The notes beneath the pieces were generated by a model. The model was not told the DNA's origin, did not search any database, and was given only the letters and a program-made list of their open reading frames with translations. This document shows positions 42,856 to 52,004 of a stretch of 64,000 bases of DNA, one piece after another. The stretch spans positions 1-64,000 of the forward strand of contig NC_017791.1 in assembly GCF_000252445.1 (NCBI RefSeq), written 5' to 3'. How positions within the stretch are numbered: the stretch's first letter is position 1; every line of letters begins with the position of its first letter. This DNA is from Deinococcus gobiensis I-0. GTDB taxonomy: Bacteria; Deinococcota; Deinococci; Deinococcales; Deinococcaceae. Made by a program: the position numbers and the translations under genes.

Positions 42856-43368
42856 ATGTCATCAGAACCCCGGACCAGCATTGTCCTGCTCAACGCGCTG
42901 AACATCGAACACACGGTGTACCTGTCCAACCCGGGTGAAGTCTTGAGCACCATCCGGGAGTGGGTCGGCAAGGGCTACCGCCCCAAGATCGATGTTCCGG
43001 CGGGAGGGATTCAACTCCCCTACGCGCAGCATGACCTGTTCGACTTCACGCTCCTCGGTGCCCGGCCTGCCGTCAGTCATGAGGGAGAAATGGGCGTGTG
43101 GCATGACGGTCACTTCTATAAGAAGCGCGTGCTGGAGGCGGTGGATTCGCGCAAGCTGAAGTTGCCGCCCGCGATCAAATACAGCCGGGGAGCCAAAACG
43201 ACCGATCCCGCGCATCTGCGCGAGAAGTCCGACGGCGAGTTCGAGTACGTCACGCTGGTGATCTTCCGCGGACGCGGCCGGATCCAGGACGACCTCAATA
43301 TCCTGGGAGGCGGGAAGCACATCCTGGCTGGATTAGAGACCACGCGCGCTGCCGAAGCCGCAGCTTGA
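42856..43368 (+). CDS. ddrB: DdrB-family single-stranded DNA-binding protein
   Basis: This is a 170-residue paralog of DdrB, the Deinococcus-specific ssDNA-binding and annealing protein of the radiation response. The diagnostic middle reads LEAVDSRKLKLPPAIKYSRG and then EKSDGEFEYVTLVIFRGRG, which I recognise from D. radiodurans DdrB. The C-terminus ends TTRAAEAAA, without the acidic ...PF tip of canonical DdrB. No radiation-response palindrome is seen in front; the block's palindrome takes its place. Confidence 0.9.
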   Translation: MSSEPRTSIVLLNALNIEHTVYLSNPGEVLSTIREWVGKGYRPKIDVPAGGIQLPYAQHDLFDFTLLGARPAVSHEGEMGVWHDGHFYKKRVLEAVDSRKLKLPPAIKYSRGAKTTDPAHLREKSDGEFEYVTLVIFRGRGRIQDDLNILGGGKHILAGLETTRAAEAAA

Positions 43369-43440
43369 GCGTGCGCTTGGGGTGGCGGCGCAAGCCCCCC
43401 AGGCCCGATCCCCCAAAGAGACAAGCTCACGCGGGAGTGC

Positions 43441-43457
43441 TGGCCCCTGAAGGGGCC
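43441..43457 (+). promoter_or_regulatory. Pre-start palindrome 18
   Basis: TGGCCCC, TGAA, GGGGCC, ending 11 nt before ATG 43469 with TTTCGCGTATG as in palindromes 3 and 15. Confidence 0.75.
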
Positions 43458-43468
43458 TGTTTTCGCGT

Positions 43469-44368
43469 ATGACCTCCCTCTCTTCGCGCCGCAAGACCCA
43501 CCGTCTGCCCACCTCCCTGAGCCTGTTCCCCGACTTCGAGACGCTGCGCCTGAGCGTCCTGCTGCCCGCGCCTGGGGGGGAGCCCCCACCCCCACCCGGT
43601 CCGCTGTACTGGCCCTGTCGTCCCTGGGGACGGCATCATGGCCCCAGCCTCTTCCCGGAGTTCGACCTGCGGACCCTCAGCACGGGCGAGACCAAGGTGC
43701 CCCTGAGCGTGTCGCCTGTGGCGGTTCCGGCCCCCTCGACGGCCCTCGTGGTCCCGCTGCACCCCCTGGTACCCGTCCAGCCTGACCCGGCCCCGCCGCG
43801 GACCTTCAGCACGGGCGAGACGAAGGGGCAGGCGGTCGCCCCAGAGCCGGTCTTGAGCGAGGCCGCCCAGCGCCTCCTGGACCACCTGCGCGACGAGGGG
43901 TCCCTGAGCGTCGTGACGGCACGTCACCTCCTCGGCCGAGACCCCATGGCGGCCCTGAGCGAGCTGCAGGCCGCCTGGCGCATCTCGGAGATCCCGGGGG
44001 GCGCGAGCAGCCGGCAGGGTCGAGCTGCCTCGTATCGCTTCGTGCCTCAGTGTGCCGCGCACGAGACGTTGCCGCTGGCCTATACCCACCATGTGCTGGC
44101 GGGGAAGCACGGGACGCTGTCGGCCTTCATGACCTGGCTGGATGTGTCGGAGGCGGAGGTGCTCACGGTCATGCGGGGGCTGATCGCCGCGGGCCTGGCG
44201 CAGGGCGGTCCGGTGGGGGCGACGTTCGCGTTCCGGGTGAGCACGGGTGAGCATGGAGTCACCCCAAGTACACCTACGGTCAAGGTCATGAGTACGCGTG
44301 CCGAGTCTAGGACTGGCCCCGATCGGGGCACCCCATTCATGCCCACGACGGTGGGTGGAGGCAACTGA
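43469..44368 (+). CDS. Winged-helix-like protein with STGETK repeats
   Basis: This is a 299-residue protein. The N-terminal 130 residues are Pro-rich and contain two similar motifs (TLSTGETKVP and TFSTGETKGQ). Residues 130-270 hold two helix-turn-helix-like segments (LLDHLRDEGSLSVVTARHLL; LAGKHGTLSAFMTWLDVSEA). The layout recalls the gene at 12963. Its last 30 codons read through a TACGGT box and a palindrome and end overlapping the next ATG, so the real C-terminus may be shorter in function. Confidence 0.62.
   Translation: MTSLSSRRKTHRLPTSLSLFPDFETLRLSVLLPAPGGEPPPPPGPLYWPCRPWGRHHGPSLFPEFDLRTLSTGETKVPLSVSPVAVPAPSTALVVPLHPLVPVQPDPAPPRTFSTGETKGQAVAPEPVLSEAAQRLLDHLRDEGSLSVVTARHLLGRDPMAALSELQAAWRISEIPGGASSRQGRAASYRFVPQCAAHETLPLAYTHHVLAGKHGTLSAFMTWLDVSEAEVLTVMRGLIAAGLAQGGPVGATFAFRVSTGEHGVTPSTPTVKVMSTRAESRTGPDRGTPFMPTTVGGGN
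44258..44280 (+). promoter_or_regulatory. TACGGT box 4 (putative leaderless promoter/operator)
   Basis: GTCACCCCAAG-TACACC-TACGGT ends 7 nt before ATG 44288. It lies within the 3' end of the preceding frame and would serve the genes from 44368 on. Confidence 0.55.
44313..44330 (+). promoter_or_regulatory. Pre-start palindrome 19
   Basis: TGGCCCC, GATC, GGGGCA, ending 8 nt before ATG 44339, which opens a short frame that ends on the start of the 44368 gene. Confidence 0.6.
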
Positions 44369-44889
44369 TGCCGCTGGAAGAATTCATGGGTCTGCCGAGC
44401 GCGGGGGCCGCGCCGGTGATGGTCAAGAACCTGGATGCCCAGGGACAGGTCACGGGTCTGGCGATCCGGGTGGAGGGGGTCTTCGCGAGTCGGGTGCTGA
44501 ATGCGCTCGTCGAGCTGACGCAGAGCGAGGGGAGCGTGGAGGTCGACCACCCGTACTTCCAGGGCTGGCTGGTCGAGGAGGGCCTGTGGGTGATCACGCG
44601 CCCGGGGAATGCGGGGTGGGTGAAGCTCCGCGAGGATGGCCGTGTGTTGGAGGTGGAGGACGGCTTCGGAGTCCAGCTGTTCCGCGTGCCGCTGCACGAG
44701 TCGGCCCAGGTCCTGAACCCGTACGGCCTGAGTACGGAGATCGAGCAGGTGGCGCGGTCCCTCCGACAGGAGGTCACGGGGGAGCGGGTGTGCCGCAAGT
44801 GCGGGTGCACGCCCTCGTGGGGCTGCGAGGACGGGTGCGCCTGGGCGGAAGCGGACCTGTGCACGGGCTGCGAGACGGTGCGGCTGTGA
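44368..44889 (+). CDS. Protein with C-terminal cysteine-rich zinc motif
   Basis: This is a 173-residue protein. The C-terminus has CRKCGCTPSWGCEDGCAW, then DLCTGCE, a compact zinc-binding pattern often found at the end of phage and plasmid proteins. The N-terminal domain (VKNLDAQGQVTGLAIRVEG; GWLVEEGLWVITRPGNAGWV) is unrecognised. ATG 44368 overlaps the upstream TGA. It precedes a coupled GTG gene. Confidence 0.68.
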   Translation: MPLEEFMGLPSAGAAPVMVKNLDAQGQVTGLAIRVEGVFASRVLNALVELTQSEGSVEVDHPYFQGWLVEEGLWVITRPGNAGWVKLREDGRVLEVEDGFGVQLFRVPLHESAQVLNPYGLSTEIEQVARSLRQEVTGERVCRKCGCTPSWGCEDGCAWAEADLCTGCETVRL

Positions 44890-45266
44890 GCGTGCGTCGG
44901 AAGCTGGTGCAGCAGGCTCAGACGGGCGTGATGAAGCTAGGGGTGGAGGGCGCGCAGGCCTTGATGGAAGCCCCTCTGCTCGCCGCGCAGGTGCTCGAGG
45001 AGAAGACGGACGGACCGATCGCAGCGTTCATGGCGATGGGGCACCAGGAGGTCGCCGAGTTGCAGGCCTTCATGGCGGAGCAGCAGGGCAGTGCCCTCTG
45101 GCCGGCCCTACACCGGGCGCAGGCTGCGCGATACCGGCGGCTGGCCGCCCGGCATGAATTGTCGATTCCCCTGCACCCGCACCTGCGCCCGATGTTCGTT
45201 GCCCTGGCCGACACATACTGTGTGCTGGCCAATCAGCATGCGCAGCTCGCGGAGGTGCTGATATGA
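44886..45266 (+). CDS. Unknown helical protein, 126 residues
   Basis: GTG start overlapping the previous stop (GTGA). All-helical appearance (LLAAQVLEEKTDGPIAAFMA; LHRAQAARYRRLAARHELSI). No family known. The next gene's ATG overlaps its stop. Confidence 0.6.
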   Translation: MSVRRKLVQQAQTGVMKLGVEGAQALMEAPLLAAQVLEEKTDGPIAAFMAMGHQEVAELQAFMAEQQGSALWPALHRAQAARYRRLAARHELSIPLHPHLRPMFVALADTYCVLANQHAQLAEVLI

Positions 45267-46129
45267 CGACGGCCGTCGCCACGCTGAGTGGAATTCTCCA
45301 GGCGGACACGCTCCCCAGCATCATGCAACTGCTCCACCACCATCAGCATCAAGGCTGGATCGTCCTAGAAGGGAGCCGATGCGGCGAACTGCATTATCAG
45401 GAGGGTGAGCTCGTGCACGCCTCCTGCGGGGAGGTGACGGGGGAACAGGCGCTCTGGATGCTGCTGGGCATCGAGGGCACGTTCCACGTCTTCCGGGGAG
45501 TCCCAGCCCAGGCGCTGCCCCGGTCGTTGGCGGGCTCACACCAGGGGTTGCTGATGCAGGCCACGCGCCTGGTGGATGAAGCGCGTCAGGTGGCCGAGGA
45601 GTTCCTGCTCGACGACGAGGAGCTGGACGCGAACGCCTCTGCCCCAGGGTGGTCCATCGCGGGGCTGGATGACCTTCCCGCCCTGGAGGCCGTCCCTCAC
45701 CTGACCGGGGATGCCCGTCATCTGGTGCTCGATGCGGCAGCCGCGCGCATTCTCTAGGCCATCGACGGGCGCCAGACGGTGCAGGAGCTCGTGACTGGGC
45801 TGCGGTGTTCCTCAGCGGACGTGCAGGCGGTGCTGGCCCAGGTGCAGCGGCAGGGGGGTCTGCGCTTGGGCAACGTCCAGATGCCTCCTGCGTTCTGGGC
45901 GGAGGTGCAGGCCCAGGTGATGGTGGTGCTGGGGCCCGCGTCCCTGTGGGTGATGCAGGACGCCGCGCGCGAGCTGCAGTTGCCCTCCGAACAGGTGCCT
46001 CGCGCGCTTGCTCCGGCCTTCCTGAAGGCCGTGCTGACTCTGACGACGCCCACCCGCCGCCCCGCCGTACGCATGGCCCTCCTGGCGCTGTGGTCGCGCT
46101 ATCCCGAGGCGTTGAAGGAACTGCGATGA
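45263..46129 (+). pseudogene. DUF4388-domain protein with in-frame TAG
   Basis: Residues 5-80 are a DUF4388/PatA-N-like domain (LSGILQADTLPSIMQLLHHH, then GELHYQEGELVHASCGEVTG). TAG at 45755-45757 stops the frame after 164 codons. The same frame continues with IDGRQTVQELVTGLRCSSAD for another 123 codons to TGA 46129, the usual second part of such proteins. It is therefore one gene split by a nonsense change, or two peptides if translation restarts near GTG/ATG codons downstream. Confidence 0.7.
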
Positions 46130-46172
46130 CCCACCCGCCTGAAGTGATCGTGCTGATCCTCCTGGACCCGTC

Positions 46173-46568
46173 ATGACGACGAGCTCACTCCCTGCCGCTT
46201 GGATGACCACGCTCCACGATCTCCGCCCCGCTGGCCTGCCGATGGGAGAGGTCCACCCAATCGACGTGGATCCCGTGTTGGCTGAGCTGCACCCGCTCAT
46301 CACCGTGCGACTGGGCTGGGAGATCTTACTCGCCCATAAGCGCTCCCGGACACCGCACGCCATTTGTGCTGGACCCAGGAAAGGGTGCGGCAGATGTCTA
46401 CTGACCATCGCCTATGTTTGGTGCGCCTCTCATGGTCGACGCGCCTGGCGTGTGGTAACCCTGGGTCTGCGAACGCTGGTCCGAACCTTGGGCTGCTCGG
46501 AGCAGCAGACCGCCTACAGCGGTCTGTCCCTTATTGAACTGTTAATCCTCTCCCAGACGGCGTTATAG
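46173..46568 (+). CDS. Unknown protein, 3' end probably altered by IS
   Basis: This is a 131-residue frame whose ATG overlaps the end of a 16-codon frame (46126-46176) that itself overlaps the DUF4388 stop. The first 70 residues (LHDLRPAGLPMGEVHPIDVD; PVLAELHPLITVRLGWEILL) have block-like codon use. From about 46400 the composition changes and the frame runs toward the transposase fragment, so the native C-terminus may be lost. Confidence 0.45.
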   Translation: MTTSSLPAAWMTTLHDLRPAGLPMGEVHPIDVDPVLAELHPLITVRLGWEILLAHKRSRTPHAICAGPRKGCGRCLLTIAYVWCASHGRRAWRVVTLGLRTLVRTLGCSEQQTAYSGLSLIELLILSQTAL

Positions 46569-46590
46569 AAAATGTCGGGTACTGAGGATC

Positions 46591-46992
46591 GTGCAGTATC
46601 TGATTCGTCCAGCCAACCTGCACGACACCCCCAACAGCGATGAGCTCAACCGGCGGTGGCCCGACTTCGGCGGGCCACGCATCGTTGGTGATAAGGGGTA
46701 TTGCTGTCTGGGCGACGTGTTCCCGCCGAAGAACAATATCCGGTACGACATGAGGTGGCGGCCAGACCGCCACCCTCGACTGCGAAAACGCATTGAAACG
46801 GTGTTTGCTGGATTGATGGAGGCTCAGATTCGCTCTGTGCAGACCAAGACATTGCGTTCGCTCCGTCTGCACGTCGTCCTGGCTGTCTTCTTCTACAGCC
46901 CTAAACGGCGTTCTTCAGATACACGTTCAATACGTATCTTTAGCAAGTCTTCAATTTTCTTGACCCGGCCGTCTCCCGAGGCGCAGGCTTAA
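46591..46992 (+). pseudogene. IS982-like transposase C-terminal fragment
   Basis: VGDKGYCCLGDVFPPKNN and RKRIETVFAGLMEAQIRS, then RLHVVLAVFF, resemble the last third of IS982-family transposases (GDKGY and the K/R-xx-ETVF catalytic Glu). The N-terminal two thirds are missing and the end is abnormal. It marks the right edge of the displaced PRTRC-type piece. Confidence 0.65.
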
Positions 46993-47128
46993 ACCTCCAC
47001 GCCAGGATAGGCTACTCCGTTACATTTCCGTCCTGTACGTACCGCCTGACGTGGGCTCGACCGACCGGTCCACGCCGGACCCGGCGACATCCAGAAGTAG
47101 ACGACGGGCGACTTTCAAGGAGTCTGAG

Positions 47129-47959
47129 ATGGACAGACGCGACTTTTTCCGCATTGCGGGTGGGCTGGGCACCACGGTCCTCTTCTTCAAGGCCGCCTCG
47201 CCAGGCAGCGCACAGGTCGTCCAGAGCGGCTCGGTACAGCAGGTCACGCCTTACGCGCCCAATGACCTGCGCGGCCTGGGCTCGGGCCCACAGGCCTACA
47301 CGTTTTTTACCGGTGTAGAGGCCAGATTTATCGAGGCGGCGGTCGAGCGCCTGCTGCCCCGCGACGCTAGCGGACCCGGCGCTCTGGAAGCGGGTGTAAG
47401 CTACTACATAGACCAGCAGCTCTACGGCACATTCGGTGAGGCGGGGCGTTGGTACATGCAGGGTCCCTGGGCGGTCGGCACACCCATGCAAGGCTACCAG
47501 TTGCCCTTCACTCCAGCCGAGGTCTACCGTGCGGGCATTTCGGCCGCCGAGATCCACACCCAAGCCCGGTACAAGAAAGCCTTCGCCGATCTGAGCGGCA
47601 CCCAGCAGGATACGGTGCTCAGGGACCTAGAAGCCGGGAGGATCAGCGATCCCAACGTTCCCGCAGAAGTCACGCAGCAATTTTTCGCTTTCCTGTTGCA
47701 GAACACCGTTGAGGGCTTTCTGGCTGACCCCGCCTACGGTGGCAACCGCAACAAGACCGGTTGGCAGCAACTCGGCTTTCCGGGCGTGTACTTGGAGATG
47801 TACGGCGACCTCATCAGCAAGACGAGCAAGACGCTGCCCAAGGTGATGTTCCTGTCGTTGGCCGATACCCAGCAGACCGGCGAGCCCCAGGCCGACCAGA
47901 CCCGCAATCAGGCGGCGGCCACTCCGCAGTCCGCCGCTGCCCAGACCGGGGGCCGCTGA
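47129..47959 (+). CDS. Gluconate 2-dehydrogenase subunit 3-type small subunit
   Basis: This is a 276-residue protein. The N-terminus MDRRDFFRIAGGLGTTVLFF has the layout of a Tat/hydrophobic export signal. The body matches the gluconate dehydrogenase small subunit (FFTGVEARFIEAAVERLLP, then GVSYYIDQQLYGTFGEAG, AFADLSGTQQDTVLRDLEAG). It chaperones or anchors the flavoprotein encoded 2 nt downstream. AAGGAG precedes the ATG. The C-terminal tail is Gln/Ala-rich and disordered. Confidence 0.85.
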   Translation: MDRRDFFRIAGGLGTTVLFFKAASPGSAQVVQSGSVQQVTPYAPNDLRGLGSGPQAYTFFTGVEARFIEAAVERLLPRDASGPGALEAGVSYYIDQQLYGTFGEAGRWYMQGPWAVGTPMQGYQLPFTPAEVYRAGISAAEIHTQARYKKAFADLSGTQQDTVLRDLEAGRISDPNVPAEVTQQFFAFLLQNTVEGFLADPAYGGNRNKTGWQQLGFPGVYLEMYGDLISKTSKTLPKVMFLSLADTQQTGEPQADQTRNQAAATPQSAAAQTGGR

Positions 47960-47960
47960 G

Positions 47961-49724
47961 ATGGCCACCAAATTGCCCGCTGTAGACGCAGTGGTCGTGG
48001 GCGTGGGATGGGTCGGGTCGATCATCGCACACGAACTGACCAAAGCGGGCGTACAGGTGGTCGGGCTGGAACGCGGAGCTTATCGGGATACGGATCCTGA
48101 CTTTCAGGTTCCGGGAATGCACGACGAGCTCAAATATGGCATCCAGTACAACCTGATGCAGAACTTCGCGAAGGAGACCATCACCTTCCGCAACAACGCT
48201 GGCGAGCGCGCGCTGCCGTACCGGCACATGGGCGCTTTTCTGCCCGGCGACGGCCTAGGCGGCGCAGGCGTGCATTGGAACGGCATGACCTACCGCTGGC
48301 TGCCCTACGATTTCCAGCTCCGCTCTCAGACGGTGGCGCGCTACGGCGCAAGCGCTTTGCCTGAGAACAGCACCGTGCAGGACTGGGGGGTCACTTCCGC
48401 CGAAATGGAGCCCTACTATGACCGCTTCGAACGCCTGTGCGGAGTGTCCGGATACGCGGGGCATGTGGGCGGCCAGAAACGCCCCGGCGGAAACCCTTTT
48501 GAGGGCGACCGGCAGCGCGACTACCCCCTGCCTCCACTGAAGGTGCCGGCGACCAGCGCCCTGTTCCAACAGGCCGCCGAAAAGCTGGGGTACCACCCTT
48601 TCATCATTCCGGCAGCCAACAACAGCGAGGTCTACACCAACTCCGAGGGCATCACAGCGGGAGCATGCAACTACTGCGGGTACTGCGAGCGCTTCGGCTG
48701 CCACATGTCCGCCAAGGGTTCTCCCCAGACGTCCGTGCTGCCCAAGCTACTGCCCAACAAGAACTTCACCCTGCGTACCCACGCCAATGTTACGCGCATC
48801 AACCTGGACTCCAGCAAAAAGAGGGCCGTCAGCGTGACTTATGTGGACGCCCTGGGCCGTGAGTTCGAACAGCCAGCAGAGCTGATCGTCCTGTCATCCT
48901 TCGTGTTCAACAACGTCCGATTGTTGCTGAATTCGGGCATCGGGCGGCCCTATGACCCTCGCACGGGCCGGGGGGTAGTAGGCAAGAACTACACCTACCA
49001 GTCCAGCGGCGCAAGCACTTCACTCGTCTACGAGGACAGGCAGTTCCAGCGGTATCTGGGCGCGGGGGCAGCTGGAATCGTCATGGACGATTTCAACGGT
49101 GACAACTTCGATCATAAGGGCCTGGATTTTATTCACGGGGGCACCATCGCCCTTGCACAGACCGGAGCGCGGCCAATCCAGTCGCACCCAGTGCCACCCG
49201 GCACGCCCGCGTGGGGCCCCGAGTTCAAGAAGGCGATGGTACGGTACTACAGCCGAATCCTCACGGTAGGGATGCAGGCGGCGGTCATGCCCTACCGACA
49301 GAACTACCTAGACCTTGATCCCACTTACCGGGACGCCTACGGTCAGCCGATGCTGCGCATGACCTTCGATTGGGGATCCAACGAGCTGAATATGGCCAAG
49401 TACATGGCGGGGGTGATGGACAAGATCTCGCGTGAGATGGGGGCCAGCCGATACAAGGTTAACAGCCTCAGCGGACATTTCAGCGTCGTACCCTACCAGA
49501 GCACCCACAATATCGGTGGGGCCATCATGGGCAAAAATCCGGAAAGCAGCGTTGTGAATACCTACCTGCAAAGCTGGGACGTGCCGAACCTGTTTGTGGT
49601 GGGGGCCAGTGCTTTCCCGCACAACAGTGGGTACAACCCCACGGGGACAGTGGGGGCCTTCGCCTATCGCGTAGCCGACGCCCTGCGGACCCGGTACCTC
49701 AAGAATCCGGGGGCTCTGGAATGA
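47961..49724 (+). CDS. GMC-type flavoprotein dehydrogenase (large subunit)
   Basis: This is a 587-residue GMC oxidoreductase. The FAD loop is VVVGVGWVGSIIAHEL at 11-26. The GAFLPGDGLGGAGVHWNGMT segment follows, and the C-terminal catalytic region includes GHFSVVPYQSTHNIGGAIMG and VGASAFPHNSGYNPTGTVGA. ACNYCGYCERFGC near 235 supplies cysteines that could hold an iron-sulfur cluster, as in related dehydrogenases. It oxidises a sugar, sugar acid or alcohol in the periplasm and passes electrons to the cytochrome encoded next. Confidence 0.9.
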   Translation: MATKLPAVDAVVVGVGWVGSIIAHELTKAGVQVVGLERGAYRDTDPDFQVPGMHDELKYGIQYNLMQNFAKETITFRNNAGERALPYRHMGAFLPGDGLGGAGVHWNGMTYRWLPYDFQLRSQTVARYGASALPENSTVQDWGVTSAEMEPYYDRFERLCGVSGYAGHVGGQKRPGGNPFEGDRQRDYPLPPLKVPATSALFQQAAEKLGYHPFIIPAANNSEVYTNSEGITAGACNYCGYCERFGCHMSAKGSPQTSVLPKLLPNKNFTLRTHANVTRINLDSSKKRAVSVTYVDALGREFEQPAELIVLSSFVFNNVRLLLNSGIGRPYDPRTGRGVVGKNYTYQSSGASTSLVYEDRQFQRYLGAGAAGIVMDDFNGDNFDHKGLDFIHGGTIALAQTGARPIQSHPVPPGTPAWGPEFKKAMVRYYSRILTVGMQAAVMPYRQNYLDLDPTYRDAYGQPMLRMTFDWGSNELNMAKYMAGVMDKISREMGASRYKVNSLSGHFSVVPYQSTHNIGGAIMGKNPESSVVNTYLQSWDVPNLFVVGASAFPHNSGYNPTGTVGAFAYRVADALRTRYLKNPGALE

Positions 49725-49749
49725 CCTTTGACCGGCATGGAGGCGCGGC

Positions 49750-50649
49750 ATGAAACCCATTTTGCAGGGCATAGCGTTCATCCTGGTGGTGGCCACCGTG
49801 GCGTTTCTGATCGTGGACCGGACTGGGCTACGCAGCCTGTTGCCGCAGCCTCAGGCCTCCATGGAGCAGGTGGCCAGTCAGACGACAATAGCGTCACAGG
49901 CGACTACGCCCGCGACCACCGTCCAGACCCCCCAGGCGGAACCGGGAGACAACGGACAGAGAAATTCCGGGCAGATGACCTCAGGGGCAACGTCATCTGG
50001 CACTCAGGCCCAGACGGGCGAAGCCTCCGGTCCTCCCGCAGCAACGGGTATCGGCACCATCAGCATCCAGATTGATGACCGTACCCTCACCGGCCGTGCC
50101 CAGGTGGGCAATGCGGTCTACCTGCGCAACTGCGTGTCGTGCCACAGTCGCGATGGGCAGGCCTATATCCCGCAGTATCCCCGTCTCTCGGCACAAATCG
50201 CTTCCTACACGGCTGCCCAACTGGCGCTCTTCCGTTCAGGTGAGCGGCGCAACATGGCCATGAACCAGACGGCCGCGCGCCTGAGTGATCAGGAGATCGC
50301 AGACATCGCGGTCTACCTGGCCGCTACCCCTGCCGCCGACCCATGGACCAGCCGCAACACGGCGCTGCGTCAGCAGGGTCAGACGCTCTATACGCAGGGC
50401 CATGCCCGAACTGGATTGACCGCATGCGCCGGTTGCCATGGCGCGCAGGGCGCAGGCAACGCGGCGGCAGGATTCCCGCGCGTCGCTGGTCAGTCACCGG
50501 CCTACTTCACAACCCGGATCTCGGAGCTCGCCGCTCTGGCGAACCGTACCGATCTACCGGCCACGACCCTGACTATGGCGAAAATCGCCCATGCCATGAC
50601 CCCTCAGGAAACACGTCAGCTGGACGAATACATCAAGACGCTTCCGTAA
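49750..50649 (+). CDS. Dihaem cytochrome c, membrane-anchored
   Basis: This is a 299-residue protein. A single N-terminal membrane helix (LQGIAFILVVATVAFLIVD) is followed by a Ser/Thr/Gln/Ala-rich linker. Two haem c domains are marked by CVSCH near 128 and CAGCH near 226, with candidate axial Met in MAMNQTAAR and TLTMAKIAHAM. It completes the three-gene dehydrogenase operon as electron acceptor. Confidence 0.9.
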   Translation: MKPILQGIAFILVVATVAFLIVDRTGLRSLLPQPQASMEQVASQTTIASQATTPATTVQTPQAEPGDNGQRNSGQMTSGATSSGTQAQTGEASGPPAATGIGTISIQIDDRTLTGRAQVGNAVYLRNCVSCHSRDGQAYIPQYPRLSAQIASYTAAQLALFRSGERRNMAMNQTAARLSDQEIADIAVYLAATPAADPWTSRNTALRQQGQTLYTQGHARTGLTACAGCHGAQGAGNAAAGFPRVAGQSPAYFTTRISELAALANRTDLPATTLTMAKIAHAMTPQETRQLDEYIKTLP

Positions 50650-51935
<1,286 letters not shown>

Positions 51936-52004
51936 AAAAGACCTAAATGGTGAACCATTTTTCCATCCGAGCGAGTCTACTCCATGTTTCCTCCCATGTC
52001 ATCC

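Noticed and set aside
43371..43386. Reverse GTGCGCTTGGGGTG as a fifth TACGGT box
   Set aside because: It lacks the hexamer and no gene starts in that direction, so it may be chance or a relic.
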